A stretch of 64,000 nucleotides of DNA from Olleya sp. Bg11-27 (GTDB lineage Bacteria > Bacteroidota > Bacteroidia > Flavobacteriales > Flavobacteriaceae). The stretch is taken from positions 1,309,514-1,373,513 of the forward strand of contig NZ_CP025117.1 of assembly GCF_002831645.1 (NCBI RefSeq), in the 5' to 3' direction. The stretch's first letter is position 1. Every line of letters begins with the position of its first letter. The notes beneath the pieces are model-generated. The model made no database searches. It saw only the letters and a list, made by a program, of their open reading frames with translations, and was not told where the DNA came from. Of the stretch, positions 41,447 through 52,051 are shown piece after piece. The position numbers and the translations under genes are program-made.

Positions 41447-43453
41447 GTGGCAGTAAACGAAAAGAACATATTAAACAGATTGTATTTTGTCGCAGGATGT
41501 ATGTTCGTCTTTGGGGTGCTTGTGGTTGTCAAATTGTTGACCATTCAGATAGTTCAGGGGGACGAGTATAGAGCGCTTGCGGATAAGCGTGCTATAAAAA
41601 ATGTTGTTATTCCTGCTAATCGCGGTAATGTGTATTCTTCAGATGGTAGTTTGTTGGCAACGTCAATTCCTAAATATGATATTTTGTTTGATGCTGTAAC
41701 GCCATCCGATAAAAATTTTAAAGCCAATTTAATTCCTTTAAGTGAAGCATTATCTAAGTATTCTGGAAAATCAACAACGTTTTATAAAAAAGAATTAGGA
41801 AAAGCAAGAGCTAATAAAAATCGTTATTTTTTATTGGCTAGAAATATTGGGTATTCGGATTATTTGAAATTTAGAGAATTCCCTTTGTTGAAATTAGGGG
41901 CGTTTAAAGGCGGGTTGATTGTCGAGCAAAAAGTAAAAAGAGAGCATCCTTTGGGTGAAGTTGCGCAGCGTACTATTGGGTATGAGCGTACGGATGATGA
42001 TGGTAATGTTACAAGAGCTGGTATTGATGGTGCTTTTGGTGTTGATTACTTAAGAGGGAAAGATGGGAAGCGCTTAAAACAGAAAATAGGGAAAGGGCAA
42101 TGGAAACCTATTGTTGATTATGATCAAGTAGAGCCTAAGGATGGGTTTGATGTGTATACTACTATTGATGTAAATATCCAAGATATTGCACATCATGCTT
42201 TGTTAGAGCAATTAGAATTGTATGAAGCGGAGCATGGAACGGTTGTCGTTATGGAAGTGGCTACTGGAGAGGTTAAAGCGATTTCTAATTTAGGAAAAAC
42301 AAAATCGGGTTACTATTACGAGAAAAGGAATTATGCGGTTTATGAGTCTCATGAGCCAGGATCTACTTTTAAGCTAATGGCCTTAATGGCGGCGTTAGAG
42401 GATAAGAAAATAGATACTTCGGATATTGTAGATACAGGTAATGGGTATAAGGTGTTTTATGGTAGAGGAATAAAAGATTCTCACGGAAACGGTAAGATAT
42501 CTGCTGCTAAGGTGTTAGAGGTGTCTTCTAATATTGGGATGGCAACCATTATAAATAATGCGTATGCTAAGGATCCAAAACGCTTCTTGGATATTTTAAG
42601 TCGCTGGAATTTAGATAAAAAATTAGGAATCTCTATAAAAGGAGAAGGGGAGCCGATGATTCCAAAACCAGGTGATGATAAATGGAGTCGTAACGCATTA
42701 CCGTCTATTGCTTACGGATATAATTTAAGGTTAACGCCATTGCAGACGCTTACCTTTTATAATGCAGTTGCTAATAACGGTGTTATGGTTAAGCCTCGAT
42801 TTATAAGAGAGGTTAAAGAGTTGGATAAGCAGATTGAGTCTTTTGAGAAATCAATAATTAATCCTAAAATATGTTCTGATGCAACATTAAATGCTGCTAA
42901 GGAGATGCTTAAAAACGTGGTGATAAGAGGGACGGGGCGCTCTTTGTATTCTGATTATTTTTCAATGAGTGGAAAAACAGGGACCGCAAGAGTAGAGTAT
43001 TGGATGGATGACTGGGCGCGTAACCCAAGATATATATCATCTTTTGCTGGATATTTTCCGTCGGATGAGCCTAAATATTCTTGTATTGTAATTATACATA
43101 AACCGAGTATTAAAAAAGGATTTTATGGTGCGGATGTGTCTGGTCCAGTGTTTAAAAAAATAGCACAAAAAATATTTACAGATACGCCTTTAATTGATCA
43201 GGTTGCATCTTTAAATGTTGACGATAAGGCTGTGGATAAGGAGTATGAAGGCTATTATAAAACGGCTAATAAATATAAAACAATCATGCCAGACGTAACA
43301 GGTCTACCGGTTATGGATGCATTGGCTTTATTAGAAAACATGAACGTTAAGGTTAATGTGAATTGTAAAGGTGTAGGGACAATTACAAGTCAGTCCGTAA
43401 ATAAGAATACTAAGTTAAAGAATAATCAAATTATAGTTTTAGAAGCCTCGTGA
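41447..43453 (+). CDS. ftsI: Septal peptidoglycan transpeptidase (PBP3/FtsI) with PASTA domain
   Basis: 668 residues starting at GTG. One N-terminal helix (FVAGCMFVFGVLVVVKLL), a dimerisation domain, and a transpeptidase domain with Ser306 in GSTFKLM, the SSN box in VSSNIGM and the KTG box in SGKTGTARV. The C terminus carries a single PASTA domain (MPDVTGLPVMDALALLENM). It cross-links septal peptidoglycan together with FtsW. The stop overlaps the GTG start of murE by four bases. Confidence 0.95.
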   Translation: MAVNEKNILNRLYFVAGCMFVFGVLVVVKLLTIQIVQGDEYRALADKRAIKNVVIPANRGNVYSSDGSLLATSIPKYDILFDAVTPSDKNFKANLIPLSEALSKYSGKSTTFYKKELGKARANKNRYFLLARNIGYSDYLKFREFPLLKLGAFKGGLIVEQKVKREHPLGEVAQRTIGYERTDDDGNVTRAGIDGAFGVDYLRGKDGKRLKQKIGKGQWKPIVDYDQVEPKDGFDVYTTIDVNIQDIAHHALLEQLELYEAEHGTVVVMEVATGEVKAISNLGKTKSGYYYEKRNYAVYESHEPGSTFKLMALMAALEDKKIDTSDIVDTGNGYKVFYGRGIKDSHGNGKISAAKVLEVSSNIGMATIINNAYAKDPKRFLDILSRWNLDKKLGISIKGEGEPMIPKPGDDKWSRNALPSIAYGYNLRLTPLQTLTFYNAVANNGVMVKPRFIREVKELDKQIESFEKSIINPKICSDATLNAAKEMLKNVVIRGTGRSLYSDYFSMSGKTGTARVEYWMDDWARNPRYISSFAGYFPSDEPKYSCIVIIHKPSIKKGFYGADVSGPVFKKIAQKIFTDTPLIDQVASLNVDDKAVDKEYEGYYKTANKYKTIMPDVTGLPVMDALALLENMNVKVNVNCKGVGTITSQSVNKNTKLKNNQIIVLEAS

Positions 43454-44913
43454 ATTTATTAAAAGACATATTATATAAGGTAACGTTAGACGCGGTAGTG
43501 GGTAGTACTGATATTATGGTGCACAATATTCATTTTAATTCGCGTGATATAGCTGTTGAGGATGTGTTTGTGGCTATTAAAGGTAGTCTGACAGATGGAC
43601 ATCAGTACATAGATAAAGCAATAAAACAGGGTGCTATTGCTGTGGTGTGTGAAGTGCTTCCAATTGAGACGCTAGCGCATGTTACTTATATTCAAGTGGA
43701 TGATTCTAGCCGTGCATTGGCTATAATGGCCGCTAATTTTTATGGTAATCCATCGGAAAACTTAAAGTTAGTAGGAGTTACGGGTACAAACGGTAAGACA
43801 ACAATTGCATCGTTATTGTATCAGTTGTTTAAAAAAGCCGGGTATAAAGTAGGCTTGTTATCTACTGTAAAAATAATGGTGGATAATACGGAGCATGCGG
43901 CAACGCATACTACACCAGACTCGTTAACCATTAATGGGTATTTGAAGAAGATGAATGATGAGGGTGTGGAGTTTTGCTTCATGGAAGTTAGCTCTCATGG
44001 GATTCATCAAAACAGAACCTTGGGTTTAAAATTTGAAGGTGGAATTTTTACTAACCTATCGCATGATCATTTAGATTATCATGATACGTTTGCAGAGTAT
44101 AGAGATGTTAAGAAACGTTTTTTTGACGAGTTGCCTAAGACAGCTTTTGCGTTAACAAATGGTGATGATAAAAACGGGAGTGTCATGCTTCAAAACACCA
44201 AGGCAAAACAATATACTTATGCTTTAAAGACCTATGCAGACTATAAAGCTCAGATTTTAGAAAATCAGTTTAATGGTTTGTTATTAAAGTTGAATGATTA
44301 TGAGGTTTGGATTCGATTAATTGGAGAGTTTAATGCTTATAATATTTTAGCAATTTTCGCTACTGCGGAATTGTTAGGTCTTGAAAAGGAAGAAACGTTA
44401 CGATTGATTAGTGAGTTAGAAAGTGTGAGCGGTCGTTTTCAGTTTTTAATCTCTGATACAAAAATTACAGCTATTGTAGATTATGCGCATACGCCTGATG
44501 CATTGCAAAATGTGCTACAAACGATTAATGATATTAGAACTAAAAATGAAGATGTTATTACAGTTGTTGGTTGTGGAGGGGATAGAGATAAAACTAAAAG
44601 ACCAAAAATGGGACATATTGCATCGGCTTTAAGTACTAAAGTGATATTTACAAGCGATAATCCGCGTAGTGAAGTTCCGGAAACTATTATTGAAGACATT
44701 GAAAAAGGGGTGGAACCTCAAAATTTTAAAAAGACATTATCTATTGTGGATAGAAAGCAGGCTATAAAAACCGCTTGCCAGTTAGCAAATCCTAATGATA
44801 TTATTTTGATTGCTGGAAAAGGACATGAGACCTATCAAGAAGTGAAAGGTGAGCGATCTGATTTTGATGATTTCAAAATAGTAAAAGAATTTTTAAAACA
44901 ATTACAGAAATAA
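43450..44913 (+). CDS. murE: UDP-MurNAc-tripeptide synthetase MurE
   Basis: 487 residues with a GTG start. ATP loop GVTGTNGKTTIASLL, central domain with HTTPDSLT and FMEVSSHGIHQNR, and the C-terminal TSDNPRSEVPETI. The DNPR motif is the marker for meso-diaminopimelate as the added amino acid, so the cell wall is of the DAP type. Part of the murein precursor series in this operon. Confidence 0.96.
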   Translation: MNLLKDILYKVTLDAVVGSTDIMVHNIHFNSRDIAVEDVFVAIKGSLTDGHQYIDKAIKQGAIAVVCEVLPIETLAHVTYIQVDDSSRALAIMAANFYGNPSENLKLVGVTGTNGKTTIASLLYQLFKKAGYKVGLLSTVKIMVDNTEHAATHTTPDSLTINGYLKKMNDEGVEFCFMEVSSHGIHQNRTLGLKFEGGIFTNLSHDHLDYHDTFAEYRDVKKRFFDELPKTAFALTNGDDKNGSVMLQNTKAKQYTYALKTYADYKAQILENQFNGLLLKLNDYEVWIRLIGEFNAYNILAIFATAELLGLEKEETLRLISELESVSGRFQFLISDTKITAIVDYAHTPDALQNVLQTINDIRTKNEDVITVVGCGGDRDKTKRPKMGHIASALSTKVIFTSDNPRSEVPETIIEDIEKGVEPQNFKKTLSIVDRKQAIKTACQLANPNDIILIAGKGHETYQEVKGERSDFDDFKIVKEFLKQLQK

Positions 44914-44968
44914 GTATTGTCACCTCTTTGAAAACGAAGAGTCACAATAAAAATAAAATATTAAAAGA

Positions 44969-46201
44969 ATGCTATATTACTTATTCGAATTTTTAGAAAA
45001 AAACTACCAATTTCCAGGGGCGAGTGTGTTTCAATTTATCACATTTAGAGCTGCTTTGGCAATTATTATATCCTTGTTGTTTTCTACAATTTTCGGTAAA
45101 CGTATCATCTTGGCTTTACAGAGAAAGCAAGTCGGAGAATCTGTTAGAGATTTAGGATTAGATGGTCAGTTAGAGAAAGCAGGGACACCTACAATGGGTG
45201 GTGTTATTATAATCTTAGCGACTTTAATACCAGTATTGTTATTGGCTAAATTGGATAATATTTATGTTATCATGTTGGTTGTGACTATGATTTGGATGGG
45301 GGCAGTCGGTTTTACGGATGATTATATTAAAGTTTTTAAAAAGGATAAAGAAGGGTTAAGTGGTAAGTTTAAAGTCTTAGGTCAAGTAGGTCTTGGTATT
45401 TTTGTTGGCGCAGTTATGTATTTTCATCCAGGGATAACTATTAAGACGGAAAAGGTAAATCCTGTTTACGAAAACGAATTGATAACTCAGAATTCTGCAG
45501 GAGAGTTTAATGTGCAAGAGCAGTCTTTAAAAACAACGATTCCTTTTGTTAAGGATAATGAGTTTGATTATACCAATTTGGTATCATGGATGGGAGATGA
45601 TTATGCTAAATATGCTTGGTTAGTGTTTATTCCAATTGTCATTTTTATAATAACTGCAGTGTCTAATGGTGCTAATTTAACGGATGGTATTGACGGGTTG
45701 GCAGCAGGAAGTTCTGCAATCATTGTATTTGTGCTCGCAATCTTTGCCTTTATATCAGGTAATATTGTGTTTTCGGATTACCTCAATGTTATGTTTATCC
45801 CCAATTTGGGAGAGGTCGTCGTGTTTATAGCGGCTTTTGTAGGTGCTTTAATTGGTTTTTTATGGTATAATACCTATCCGGCACAAGTGTTTATGGGGGA
45901 TACTGGTAGTTTGACCATTGGAGGTGTTATAGCGGTTATTGCAATTGTAATTAGAAAAGAATTGTTGATTCCATTGTTATGCGGAATCTTCTTTGCGGAA
46001 TCATTGTCTGTAATACTGCAAGTCGCCTATTTTAAGTTTACAAAAAAGAAATATGGGGAAGGGCGACGCATTTTTTTAATGGCGCCTTTGCATCATCACT
46101 ATCAGAAAAAAGGATATCACGAAAGTAAAATTGTGACAAGATTTTGGATTGTTGGAATTTTTCTAGCAATACTATCTATAGTAACCCTGAAATTAAGATA
46201 A
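44969..46201 (+). CDS. mraY: Phospho-MurNAc-pentapeptide transferase MraY
   Basis: 410 residues, ten predicted helices. Conserved sites: [13 protein letters not shown], the DDYIK motif in [40 protein letters not shown] and [11 protein letters not shown]. It transfers the precursor to undecaprenyl phosphate, making lipid I. It carries an insert of about 60 residues ([12 protein letters not shown] to NEFDYTNLV) between helices that is usual in Bacteroidota. The 55 bases before it contain no clear promoter. Confidence 0.96.
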   Translation: MLYYLFEFLEKNYQFPGASVFQFITFRAALAIIISLLFSTIFGKRIILALQRKQVGESVRDLGLDGQLEKAGTPTMGGVIIILATLIPVLLLAKLDNIYVIMLVVTMIWMGAVGFTDDYIKVFKKDKEGLSGKFKVLGQVGLGIFVGAVMYFHPGITIKTEKVNPVYENELITQNSAGEFNVQEQSLKTTIPFVKDNEFDYTNLVSWMGDDYAKYAWLVFIPIVIFIITAVSNGANLTDGIDGLAAGSSAIIVFVLAIFAFISGNIVFSDYLNVMFIPNLGEVVVFIAAFVGALIGFLWYNTYPAQVFMGDTGSLTIGGVIAVIAIVIRKELLIPLLCGIFFAESLSVILQVAYFKFTKKKYGEGRRIFLMAPLHHHYQKKGYHESKIVTRFWIVGIFLAILSIVTLKLR

Positions 46202-46202
46202 G

Positions 46203-47534
46203 ATGAAACGATTAGTAGTACTTGGAGCTGGAGAAAGTGGTGTGGGAGCTGCGCTTTTGGGTAAAGCGAAAGGTTATGAGGTGTTTGTTTCGGATAAAGG
46301 AAAAATAAAAGAAAAGTACAAAGCGGTTCTTATACATAATGAGATTGATTGGGAGGAAGAACAGCATACTGAAGCCAAAGTATTAAATGCTGATGTTGTG
46401 ATGAAAAGTCCTGGAATTCCTGATAAAGTTGCAATAATACAAGCGCTTTTATATAAAGGGGTATCGGTGATTTCTGAAATAGAATTTGCAAGCCAATTTA
46501 CTAATGCGACTATTGTGGCTATTACAGGAAGTAATGGTAAAACAACAACTGCTATGTTGACGCATCATTTGTTAAAGCAGGAATTGGAAGTAGGGCTTGC
46601 GGGTAATATTGGAGATAGCTTTGCAAAGCAGGTTTTAGAACATGATTTTGATAATTATGTTTTAGAAATAAGTAGTTTTCAGTTGGATGGTTGTTTCAAC
46701 TTTAAGCCAAAAATTGCAATAATAACCAACATTGTACCCGATCATTTAGATCGTTACGATTACAAATTTGAAAATTACATTGCTTCAAAATTTAGGATTA
46801 CAAAAAATCAAACAAAAGAAGATTATTTGATTTATGATGCAGATGATGAGGTGATTTTGGAATACATAAAAAATAATACTATTCAAGCTACATTAGTGCC
46901 GTTTTCATTGACAAAAATAATTGAGAATGGTGCGTATTTGGATAACGATAATATAATAATAACAATTGATAATAATCAGATAATTATGCCAACAGAAAAT
47001 ATCGCTCTAAAAGGAAAACACAATGTAAAAAATGCGATGGCTGCTTCGACAGTGTCACATTTATTAAATATAAGAAAGCAAACGATCCGTGAGAGTTTGG
47101 AAAACTTTCAAGGGGTTGAGCATCGTTTAGAAAACGTACTTAAAATTAACAAAGTACAGTATATAAACGACTCTAAGGCAACTAATGTTAATGCGACTTA
47201 TTTTGCATTGGATAGCGTGTCGTCACCAACAGTTTGGATTGTTGGAGGTGTTGATAAAGGTAATAGTTATAACGAATTGTTTTCTTTTGTTAACGAAAAA
47301 GTAAAGGCGATTATCTGTTTAGGTGTTGATAACGAAAAGCTGTTGGCAAGCTTTGGTGAGATGGTTGATGTTGTTGTAGAAACGCAGTCTATGAGTGAGG
47401 CTGTAAAAATAGCATATAAATTAACTGAAGCTGGTGATACTGTTTTGTTGTCTCCTGCTTGTGCTAGTTTCGATCTATTTGAAAATTATGAGGATAGAGG
47501 GCGTCAATTTAAAGAAGCAGTAAGGAATTTGTAA
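46203..47534 (+). CDS. murD: UDP-MurNAc-L-alanine:D-glutamate ligase MurD
   Basis: 443 residues. Rossmann-type N terminus VVLGAGESGVGAALLG, ATP loop ITGSNGKTTTAML, the central block GNIGDSFAKQV with LEISSFQLDG and NIVPDHLDRY, and the third domain with INDSKATNVNATYFAL and LLSPACASFDLFENYEDRG. It adds D-glutamate to UDP-MurNAc-L-Ala. It starts one base after mraY. Confidence 0.96.
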   Translation: MKRLVVLGAGESGVGAALLGKAKGYEVFVSDKGKIKEKYKAVLIHNEIDWEEEQHTEAKVLNADVVMKSPGIPDKVAIIQALLYKGVSVISEIEFASQFTNATIVAITGSNGKTTTAMLTHHLLKQELEVGLAGNIGDSFAKQVLEHDFDNYVLEISSFQLDGCFNFKPKIAIITNIVPDHLDRYDYKFENYIASKFRITKNQTKEDYLIYDADDEVILEYIKNNTIQATLVPFSLTKIIENGAYLDNDNIIITIDNNQIIMPTENIALKGKHNVKNAMAASTVSHLLNIRKQTIRESLENFQGVEHRLENVLKINKVQYINDSKATNVNATYFALDSVSSPTVWIVGGVDKGNSYNELFSFVNEKVKAIICLGVDNEKLLASFGEMVDVVVETQSMSEAVKIAYKLTEAGDTVLLSPACASFDLFENYEDRGRQFKEAVRNL

Positions 47535-47665
47535 ATAAAATAGTGTTTTAAATAGGTTTTATAATATGGAATCTGTTGATTTTTAGAGTGCTATAGTTTA
47601 AGGCGAGAAAACTGTCAAATGGTGACGCCTAAAAAGAGTATATGGACGTATAATTATAAATAGAA

Positions 47666-48871
47666 GTGCAACAAGTATTTAACAACATAAAAGGAGATCG
47701 ATTGATTTGGGCAATAGCTGCTTTATTGGCTATTTTCTCATTTCTTCCTGTGTATAGTGCTGCTAGTAATTTGGTTAATATTAGTGGTGGTGGGAGTACG
47801 TTCTCATATTTTGTAAAACACTTTATGCACTTGTTTTTAGGGTTTTCTATAATGTATGGTGTGCATAAAATACCATATAGATACTTTAGGGGGTTGTCCA
47901 TGGTTATGATGCCTGTTGTGTTTATGTTATTGGTTTTAACTTTTTTGCAGGGTACAACTATTGATGGGGCTAATGCCAGTCGTTGGATACGTATACCATT
48001 TGTTAATATGTCCTTTCAAACATCTACGTTGGCAGCGGTGGTTTTGATGGTTTATATTGCACGGTATTTATCTAAGATAAAAGATAAAACGATTACGTTT
48101 AAAGAGTCTGTATTACCACTTTGGACACCTGTATTTGTTATGTTAGCATTAATTTTGCCTTCAAATTTTTCAACAACAGCGATCATTTTTGTAATGGCTT
48201 GTGCGTTATTGTTTTTAGGAGGTTATCCATTACGGTATTTAATAGCAATGGGATTTGCAGGGCTCCTTGGATTAACGATGTTTGTTTTAGTAGCGAAAGC
48301 TTTTCCAGAAGCGATGCCAAATCGTGTCGATACGTGGATAAGCAGGGTAGAAAGTTTTTTGAATGGAGAGGACTCAAAAGAGGATTATCAAATAGAGCGC
48401 GCTAAAATAGCAATTGCTTCGGGAGGTATCGTTGGTGTGGGCTCTGGAAAAAGTGTTCAGAAAAACTTCTTGCCTCAATCGTCTTCAGATTTTATTTATG
48501 CAATTATTGTAGAAGAGTATGGTTTGTTTGGAGGGTTTGCATTGATGATCTTGTACATGTGGTTATTGTTTAGGATAATAATAGTGTCTCAAAAAGCAGA
48601 TACCTTTTTTGGTAAGTTGCTTGTGTTAGGTGTTGGTTTGCCTATCATTTTTCAAGCCATGATTAATATGGCGGTGGCTGTAGAGTTGTTTCCTGTTACG
48701 GGGCAGACGTTGCCTTTAATTAGTAGTGGAGGAACCAGTATTTGGATGACTTGCATGGCTATTGGGATAGTGTTAAGTGTTAGTGCAAAAAGAGAAGAGA
48801 TTATTAAAAAAGAAAAAGCATCTGACGTAGAAAGTCCGTTAGACGTTTTGTCGGAAGCATTAGAAGATTAA
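47666..48871 (+). CDS. ftsW: Peptidoglycan glycosyltransferase FtsW
   Basis: 401 residues of the SEDS family with about ten helices; the start is GTG. Landmarks: GASRWIRIPFVNMSFQTS, the PNFS-like LILPSNFSTTAIIF, and LPLISSGGTSIWMTCMAIG near the C terminus. The catalytic Asp region is expected in the loop around ESFLNGEDSKEDYQ. It polymerises lipid II at the septum with FtsI. The 131 bases upstream hold no clear motif; they may contain an internal promoter (TATAGTTT near 47591). Confidence 0.94.
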   Translation: MQQVFNNIKGDRLIWAIAALLAIFSFLPVYSAASNLVNISGGGSTFSYFVKHFMHLFLGFSIMYGVHKIPYRYFRGLSMVMMPVVFMLLVLTFLQGTTIDGANASRWIRIPFVNMSFQTSTLAAVVLMVYIARYLSKIKDKTITFKESVLPLWTPVFVMLALILPSNFSTTAIIFVMACALLFLGGYPLRYLIAMGFAGLLGLTMFVLVAKAFPEAMPNRVDTWISRVESFLNGEDSKEDYQIERAKIAIASGGIVGVGSGKSVQKNFLPQSSSDFIYAIIVEEYGLFGGFALMILYMWLLFRIIIVSQKADTFFGKLLVLGVGLPIIFQAMINMAVAVELFPVTGQTLPLISSGGTSIWMTCMAIGIVLSVSAKREEIIKKEKASDVESPLDVLSEALED

Positions 48872-48880
48872 AATATAACA

Positions 48881-49987
48881 GTGAATAGTAAAAATAAAAC
48901 ATATAAAATTATTTTATCAGGTGGTGGTACAGGTGGACATATCTATCCTGCTATAGCTATTGCTAACGAGTTAAAGTCGCGTTTTCCACAAGCTGATTTT
49001 TTGTTTGTAGGTGCAGAAGATAGAATGGAGATGGAAAAAGTGCCTCAAGCTGGTTATGCTATAAAAGGCTTATGGATTACGGGTATTGAGCGTAAGTTGA
49101 CTCTTAAAAATATGATGTTTCCATTTAAATTGATTAGTAGTTTATGGAATGCTAGAAAAATAATAAAACAGTTTAAGCCAGATGTTGCTATTGGAACAGG
49201 TGGGTTTGCAAGCGGTCCTTTATTGCAAATGGCGTCTTTAAAAGGAGTACCAAGTATAATACAAGAGCAGAATTCGTATCCAGGAATTACAAATAAGTTA
49301 TTAGCTAAAAGGGTTGAAAAAGTGTGTGTTGCATATGATGGTTTAGAGCGCTTTTTTCCTTCAGATAAAATTATAAAAACAGGTAATCCTGTGCGTCAAG
49401 ATTTGTTAGATATTTCTTCTAAAAGAGAGGAAGCTATTAAACATTTTGGTTTGGTTGAAGGTAAACAGACTTTACTTGTTTTAGGAGGGAGTTTAGGCGC
49501 TAAGGCAATTAACGAATTGATGGTTGATGAGCTGGATTTTTTACAAACATTAAATGTCCAAGTGATATGGCAATGTGGTAAATTATATTATCAGACCTAT
49601 AAGTTGTATGGTAATACTAAGCATGTTCAAATCCATGAATTTATAAATAAAATGGATTATGCATATGCAGCTGCAGATTTTATTATCTCTCGTGCAGGAG
49701 CAAGTTCTGTAAGTGAGTTGTGTATTGTTGGTAAGCCTGTGGTGTTTGTGCCTTCTCCGTATGTGGCAGAAGATCATCAAACTAAAAATGCAAATGCAAT
49801 AGTAGATGAAAATGCTGCTTTACTAATTGCGCAAGATGATTTAAAAGTAGATTTTAAAAATAAATTTGGGCAATTAGTGGCTTCAAAAGAGAAACAAGAA
49901 CAGTTAAGTAAAAATATAAAACAATTAGCATTGGTAAATGCAACCAAAGACATTGCGGACGAGGTTGAAAAATTGCTAAAAAAATAA
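48881..49987 (+). CDS. murG: Undecaprenyl-PP-MurNAc GlcNAc transferase MurG
   Basis: 368 residues with a GTG start. Glycine-rich [16 protein letters not shown] at the N terminus, [48 protein letters not shown] and the UDP-GlcNAc site [12 protein letters not shown]. It makes lipid II at the cytoplasmic face. It ends in TAATG shared with murC. Confidence 0.96.
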   Translation: MNSKNKTYKIILSGGGTGGHIYPAIAIANELKSRFPQADFLFVGAEDRMEMEKVPQAGYAIKGLWITGIERKLTLKNMMFPFKLISSLWNARKIIKQFKPDVAIGTGGFASGPLLQMASLKGVPSIIQEQNSYPGITNKLLAKRVEKVCVAYDGLERFFPSDKIIKTGNPVRQDLLDISSKREEAIKHFGLVEGKQTLLVLGGSLGAKAINELMVDELDFLQTLNVQVIWQCGKLYYQTYKLYGNTKHVQIHEFINKMDYAYAAADFIISRAGASSVSELCIVGKPVVFVPSPYVAEDHQTKNANAIVDENAALLIAQDDLKVDFKNKFGQLVASKEKQEQLSKNIKQLALVNATKDIADEVEKLLKK

Positions 49988-51339
49988 TGAATTTAAATAC
50001 GATACATAACATTTATTTTATAGGCATCGGAGGTATCGGTATGTCGGCTATTGCTCGCTATTTTAAAGCTAGTGGTAAGCACGTGTCTGGTTATGATAAG
50101 ACGCAAACGGATATTACTATTAGTTTAGAAGGGTTGGGTGTAACGGTGCATTTTGAGGATGCAATAGCCAATATTGAAGCGCGCTATTTAAACCCTGAAA
50201 GCACAGTCGTGGTTTATACCCCTGCAGTGCCTAAAAGTCATACGGAATTACTCTATTTTAGAAACAATGGTTTTAAGGTGTTAAAACGTTCTGAGATTTT
50301 AGGGTTGATAACAGAAAATACGTTTTGTTTAGCAGTAGCTGGAACACATGGTAAAACGACGACGACAAGTATTTTGGGGCATTTGTTAAATGAATGTGAT
50401 ATTGAGTTAACTGCTTTTTTAGGCGGTATTAGCGAGAATTATAATTCTAATTTAATACTTAATGGAGATCAGGTGAGTGTGGTAGAGGCAGACGAGTTTG
50501 ATCGTTCATTCTTGACTTTAAGTCCAGATATGGCTTGTATTACATCTATGGATGCAGATCATTTGGATATTTATGGTGATGCTTCAGAACTAATAAAAAC
50601 CTTTGAGGATTTTTCGAAAAAATTAAAACCTAATGGGAAACTGTTCGTTAAAAACGGGTTGCCTTTAAAAGGAATTACTTACGGAATAGAAGATAATGCA
50701 GATTATTCTGCTCAAAATATAAGAATAGAAAACGGCGTGTATGTTTTTGATGTCAAAACGCCAGAAACAGTCCTGAAAGATTTTAGATTTAACCTGCCAG
50801 GAAGACATAATTTATCAAATGCGTTAGTCGCTTTGGCAATGTCTTTAGAGTATGGTGTTTCTGCTGTAAAATTAGCAAAAGCATTGGTGTCTTATTTAGG
50901 TGTAAAACGTCGCTTTACTTATCAGATTAAAACGGATGATCTAGTGTTTATTGATGATTATGCACATCATCCTGAGGAAATTAATGCAGTACGTCAAGCA
51001 GTAAGAGAAATGTATCCAAGCGATAAAGTTGTTGCTGTTTTTCAGCCACATTTATTTTCTAGAACAAAGGATTTTGCTGAGGAGTTTGCAAAAAGTTTAT
51101 CACAATTTGATGAAGTTATCTTATTGGATATTTACCCAGCAAGAGAATTACCTATAGAAGGAGTGACATCGGAATGGTTATTGAGCTTAATTGAAAATGA
51201 AAACAAAAAATTAGTATCAAAAGAGACACTAGTAAATAATATAATACAAAGCGAAGCAAAAATTGTTTTAACAATAGGTGCTGGAGATATTGGAGCCGAA
51301 GTTTCTAAAATAAAAAAAGCATTACTTAATGAAGAGTAA
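49987..51339 (+). CDS. murC: UDP-MurNAc:L-alanine ligase MurC
   Basis: 450 residues. N-terminal FIGIGGIGMSAIARYF, ATP loop VAGTHGKTTTTSILG, EADEFDRSFLTLSP, the central MDADHLDIYGD and the third domain with IDDYAHHPEEI and FQPHLFSRTKDF. It commits UDP-MurNAc to the peptide stem. It overlaps murG by one base and the FtsQ gene by eleven. Confidence 0.96.
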   Translation: MNLNTIHNIYFIGIGGIGMSAIARYFKASGKHVSGYDKTQTDITISLEGLGVTVHFEDAIANIEARYLNPESTVVVYTPAVPKSHTELLYFRNNGFKVLKRSEILGLITENTFCLAVAGTHGKTTTTSILGHLLNECDIELTAFLGGISENYNSNLILNGDQVSVVEADEFDRSFLTLSPDMACITSMDADHLDIYGDASELIKTFEDFSKKLKPNGKLFVKNGLPLKGITYGIEDNADYSAQNIRIENGVYVFDVKTPETVLKDFRFNLPGRHNLSNALVALAMSLEYGVSAVKLAKALVSYLGVKRRFTYQIKTDDLVFIDDYAHHPEEINAVRQAVREMYPSDKVVAVFQPHLFSRTKDFAEEFAKSLSQFDEVILLDIYPARELPIEGVTSEWLLSLIENENKKLVSKETLVNNIIQSEAKIVLTIGAGDIGAEVSKIKKALLNEE

Positions 51340-52048
51340 TTGGAACTATATAAAAATGGGATTACTACTAGGTTTAGTGGTGTTTTTGTATGCGTTTTCT
51401 TCAGTAAGAAATGCTAAAAGGATTGTGTCAAAACCACAAGTGCAGTTTTTAGGTAATAAAAACTTATTTATTACGCATGAGGATGTTAGTAAGTTGTTAA
51501 TACAAAATCAGCATTATGCTACCAACGAGTCTAAAGAAATTTTAGATTTGAATTTGTTAGAAACGACTCTAAATGAAAACCCAATTATCGAGTTTGCAGA
51601 GGTTTACGTTAGTGTCACTGGAGATTTAATAGCTGAGGTTAAGCAAAAAATGCCTATTGCTAGAGTGGTGTCTAGCGCTTCCTTTTATGTAGATAGTAAT
51701 GGCGGGTATATGCCACTATCAAAAAATTACACAGAACGTGTTCCAATCGTGACCGGTTTTGTGGATAAAAAGGACTTGATTAGGATTCATGAAATAGCGA
51801 CAAAAATTCAAAATGACGAATTTTTGAAAAAACATGTGGTACAAATTCAACAAAACAAGGATAATACTATAGATCTTAAGTTAAGACAGTGTAATTTTGT
51901 AGTCAAAATAGGTGATTTAGAACAATTGGATAAAAAAATCAATAATCTAAAGGCTTTCTACCTAAAAGCTACGAAAGATAAAACCTTAAATAATTACAGT
52001 AAAGTAAATTTGCAATTTGGGAGTCAAGTTGTGTGTACAAAAGCATAA
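51329..52048 (+). CDS. ftsQ: Cell division protein FtsQ
   Basis: 239 residues. A short cytoplasmic part, one helix (MGLLLGLVVFLYAFSSV), and a POTRA-like region containing VQFLGNKNLFITHEDVSKLL followed by an FtsQ-type domain (AEVYVSVTGDLIAEVKQKMPIAR is its core, given for location). Position between murC and ftsA is decisive for the name. It links FtsA/FtsZ with the septal synthases. Confidence 0.85.
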   Translation: MKSNWNYIKMGLLLGLVVFLYAFSSVRNAKRIVSKPQVQFLGNKNLFITHEDVSKLLIQNQHYATNESKEILDLNLLETTLNENPIIEFAEVYVSVTGDLIAEVKQKMPIARVVSSASFYVDSNGGYMPLSKNYTERVPIVTGFVDKKDLIRIHEIATKIQNDEFLKKHVVQIQQNKDNTIDLKLRQCNFVVKIGDLEQLDKKINNLKAFYLKATKDKTLNNYSKVNLQFGSQVVCTKA

Positions 52049-52051
52049 GTT

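Noticed and set aside
44914-44968. A promoter or attenuator between murE and mraY
   Set aside because: Only a weak CTCTTTG/CGAAGAG hairpin without T run and no TAnnTTTG box is seen.
48121-48405. Open frames inside ftsW on both strands
   Set aside because: They are shadows of the clearly coding ftsW frame, like many other overlapping frames in ppiD, dpp, mur and fts genes.
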